From an uncultured Lachnospiraceae bacterium (GTDB lineage Bacteria > Bacillota > Clostridia > Lachnospirales > Lachnospiraceae), in contig CANQCX010000112.1 in the NCBI GenBank assembly GCA_947591115.1, positions 1 through 6,470 on the forward strand: a stretch of 6,470 bases of DNA, given 5' to 3'. The notes below the pieces were generated by a model. It was given only the letters and a program-made list of their open reading frames with translations. It ran no database searches and was not told where the DNA came from. Shown piece by piece: positions 5,574 to 6,470 of this stretch (the first letter of the stretch is position 1; each line of letters begins with the position of its first letter). A program made the position numbers and the translations under genes.

Positions 5574-6359
5574 TTATAGATAATATTCCGCTTCTTCAAT
5601 CTTTCCACCAAAATTCAAAATTTCAAGTATCTTTGACCTGTATTCCTGAAATGTATCCTGAGCTCTTGCACGAGGTCTTGGCAGGTCTATATCTATAACA
5701 ACCTCTACTTTTGATGGTCTCGCAGACATAACAACTACCTGATCTGACATATAAATCGCCTCGTCCACATCATGCGTAACCATAATTACCGTCATATTAT
5801 ATTTTTTCCAGATATCTAATATCTCATCTTGTAAATTCATTCTCGTAAATGCATCTAAAGCGCCTAAAGGCTCATCCAGCAACAACACAGATGGATGCCC
5901 TACTAATGCTCTTGCTAAAGATGCCCTTTGCTGCATACCGCCTGACAACTGATGAGGATATGATTTTTCAAAACCATCCAGTCCGACAAGATTGATAAAC
6001 TCCTTAACATCCTTTTTGGAATCCTGATAAATGTGCCTTGCCTTTAATCCAAATGCAATATTTTTCTCAACTGTCAGCCATGGAAAAAGATTGGAACCCT
6101 GAAACGCAAATCCCCTGTCACTTCCGGGTTTCTCTATTTTTTTATCATCCAGATAAATCGTACCGCTGCTTGGATTGTCTAATCCCCCTATCAGCCTTAG
6201 CAATGTTGATTTTCCACATCCTGACGGTCCAATCAGGCTTATAAAAGTTCCCGGTTCAATTTCAAACGAAAATCCGTTTAGAGCCTGTATATTTTCTTTA
6301 GAAGCATCAGGATTCGCAAACTCTTTGCTTACCTCCTGTATTGAAATCTGCCCTACCAT
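5574..6359 (-). CDS. ABC transporter ATP-binding protein, NitT/TauT (SsuB/TauB-like) type
   Basis: This is the cytoplasmic ATPase of an ABC importer of the nitrate/sulfonate/taurine class. All nucleotide-binding motifs are intact in 261 residues: Walker A GPSGCGKST (44-52), Q-loop Gln87 in FAFQGSNLFPWLTV, signature LSGGMQQR (138-145), Walker B VLLLDEP (158-164), D-loop GALD (166-169) and H-loop His196 in MVTHDVDEA. The FPWLTV phrase after the Q-loop and the RP...V.IDLPRPR segment near residue 214-230 are typical of the SsuB/TauB/NrtD group. Members also import pyrimidine or thiamine precursors and other small molecules, so the substrate cannot be read from the ATPase alone. ATG 6359 has AAAGGAG 6 bases upstream. 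The permease and lipoprotein partners are not in the window. The following Rrf2-led cluster makes a sulfur compound the likeliest cargo; this is inference, since 233 bp and a promoter separate them. Confidence 0.93.
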   Translation of the reverse strand: MVGQISIQEVSKEFANPDASKENIQALNGFSFEIEPGTFISLIGPSGCGKSTLLRLIGGLDNPSSGTIYLDDKKIEKPGSDRGFAFQGSNLFPWLTVEKNIAFGLKARHIYQDSKKDVKEFINLVGLDGFEKSYPHQLSGGMQQRASLARALVGHPSVLLLDEPLGALDAFTRMNLQDEILDIWKKYNMTVIMVTHDVDEAIYMSDQVVVMSARPSKVEVVIDIDLPRPRARAQDTFQEYRSKILEILNFGGKIEEAEYYL

Positions 6360-6470
6360 TTAATGACTCCTTTCTGCCATACCAAAATATAGACGTTTGC
6401 GAAACGCCACAAGCCGCATGAATACGGCATTTTTTTGTTGCTAAAATCAAAAATCTCCTCACGGTTTGTG
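6360..6470. other. Intergenic stretch upstream of the ABC ATPase with two dyads
   Basis: No gene is convincing here, although two minus-strand frames are open to the window edge; their translations resemble no family I know. It holds a perfect 13-base palindrome, CGTTTGCGAAACG (6394-6406), and a GCCG/CGGC hairpin (6413-6428). On the minus strand a weak promoter could be drawn as TTGTGG (6412-6407) and TATATT (6391-6386), but the 15-base spacing is short. If it were real, the palindrome would lie between its two boxes. Confidence 0.45.
6413..6436 (+). terminator. Terminator-like hairpin on the plus strand
   Basis: GCCG (6413-6416) and CGGC (6425-6428) form a 4-bp GC stem with an 8-base loop, followed by A and seven T residues (6430-6436). 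The shape suits a short Rho-independent terminator on the plus strand, yet no plus-strand gene leads into it. It may end antisense transcription or be part of a dispersed intergenic element. Confidence 0.35.

Noticed and set aside
1..6470. CRISPR arrays, tRNA or rRNA genes, insertion sequences
   Set aside because: No regularly spaced direct repeats, no tRNA-like cloverleaf with a CCA end and no transposase-like reading frame were seen.
6360..6470. A small upstream protein or an N-terminal extension of the ABC ATPase in frames open to the right edge
   Set aside because: The stretch contains palindromes and a hairpin, its translations resemble nothing known, and the ATPase has a strong ribosome binding site and a normal-length start at ATG 6359.

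Overview
The window most likely comes from an anaerobic, low-to-moderate GC Clostridia genome, probably of the Lachnospiraceae type. This rests on strong AGGAGG ribosome binding sites, TATAAT-type promoters and the look of the proteins; no rRNA or tRNA is present to fix the taxon. Every convincing complete gene is on the minus strand, so the region reads from right to left.

Right part (about 5574-6470): an ATPase of a NitT/TauT-type (nitrate/sulfonate/taurine) ABC importer, with a palindrome-bearing intergenic stretch upstream. Its permease and binding protein are not in the window. Between it and the next gene are 233 bp that hold a large dyad (5464-5517) and a good promoter (5375-5402).

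Central part (1161-5340): a tight four-gene cluster, most likely one operon. It runs: Rrf2-family regulator with three cysteines -> EpsC-type serine O-acetyltransferase -> nitrogenase component-1 alpha-like (NifD-like) subunit -> nitrogenase component-1 beta-like (NifK-like) subunit. The D/K pair is the item of interest. By eye it keeps all six P-cluster cysteine positions of NifDK. The D subunit also keeps the equivalents of both FeMo-cofactor ligands (Cys275 and His442) and of Arg359, but has lost Gln191 and His195, which N2 reduction needs. This suggests a nitrogenase-like reductase with a complex Fe-S cofactor and a non-N2 substrate. The neighbours (O-acetylserine synthesis, Rrf2 control, a sulfonate/taurine-type transporter) suggest sulfur acquisition: import an organosulfur compound, reduce it, and capture the released sulfide or thiol on O-acetylserine. 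That pathway is inference. The only characterised parallel I can name is the methylthio-alkane reductase (Mar) system, and no NifH-like reductase or NifB is in the window.

Left part (1-1160): a small pyridoxamine-phosphate-oxidase-fold flavoprotein gene with its own promoter, then a decayed LysR-family regulator that has lost its helix-turn-helix and carries an internal deletion with frameshift, then possibly the last codons of a plus-strand gene at the edge. This part appears unrelated to the nitrogenase-like operon.
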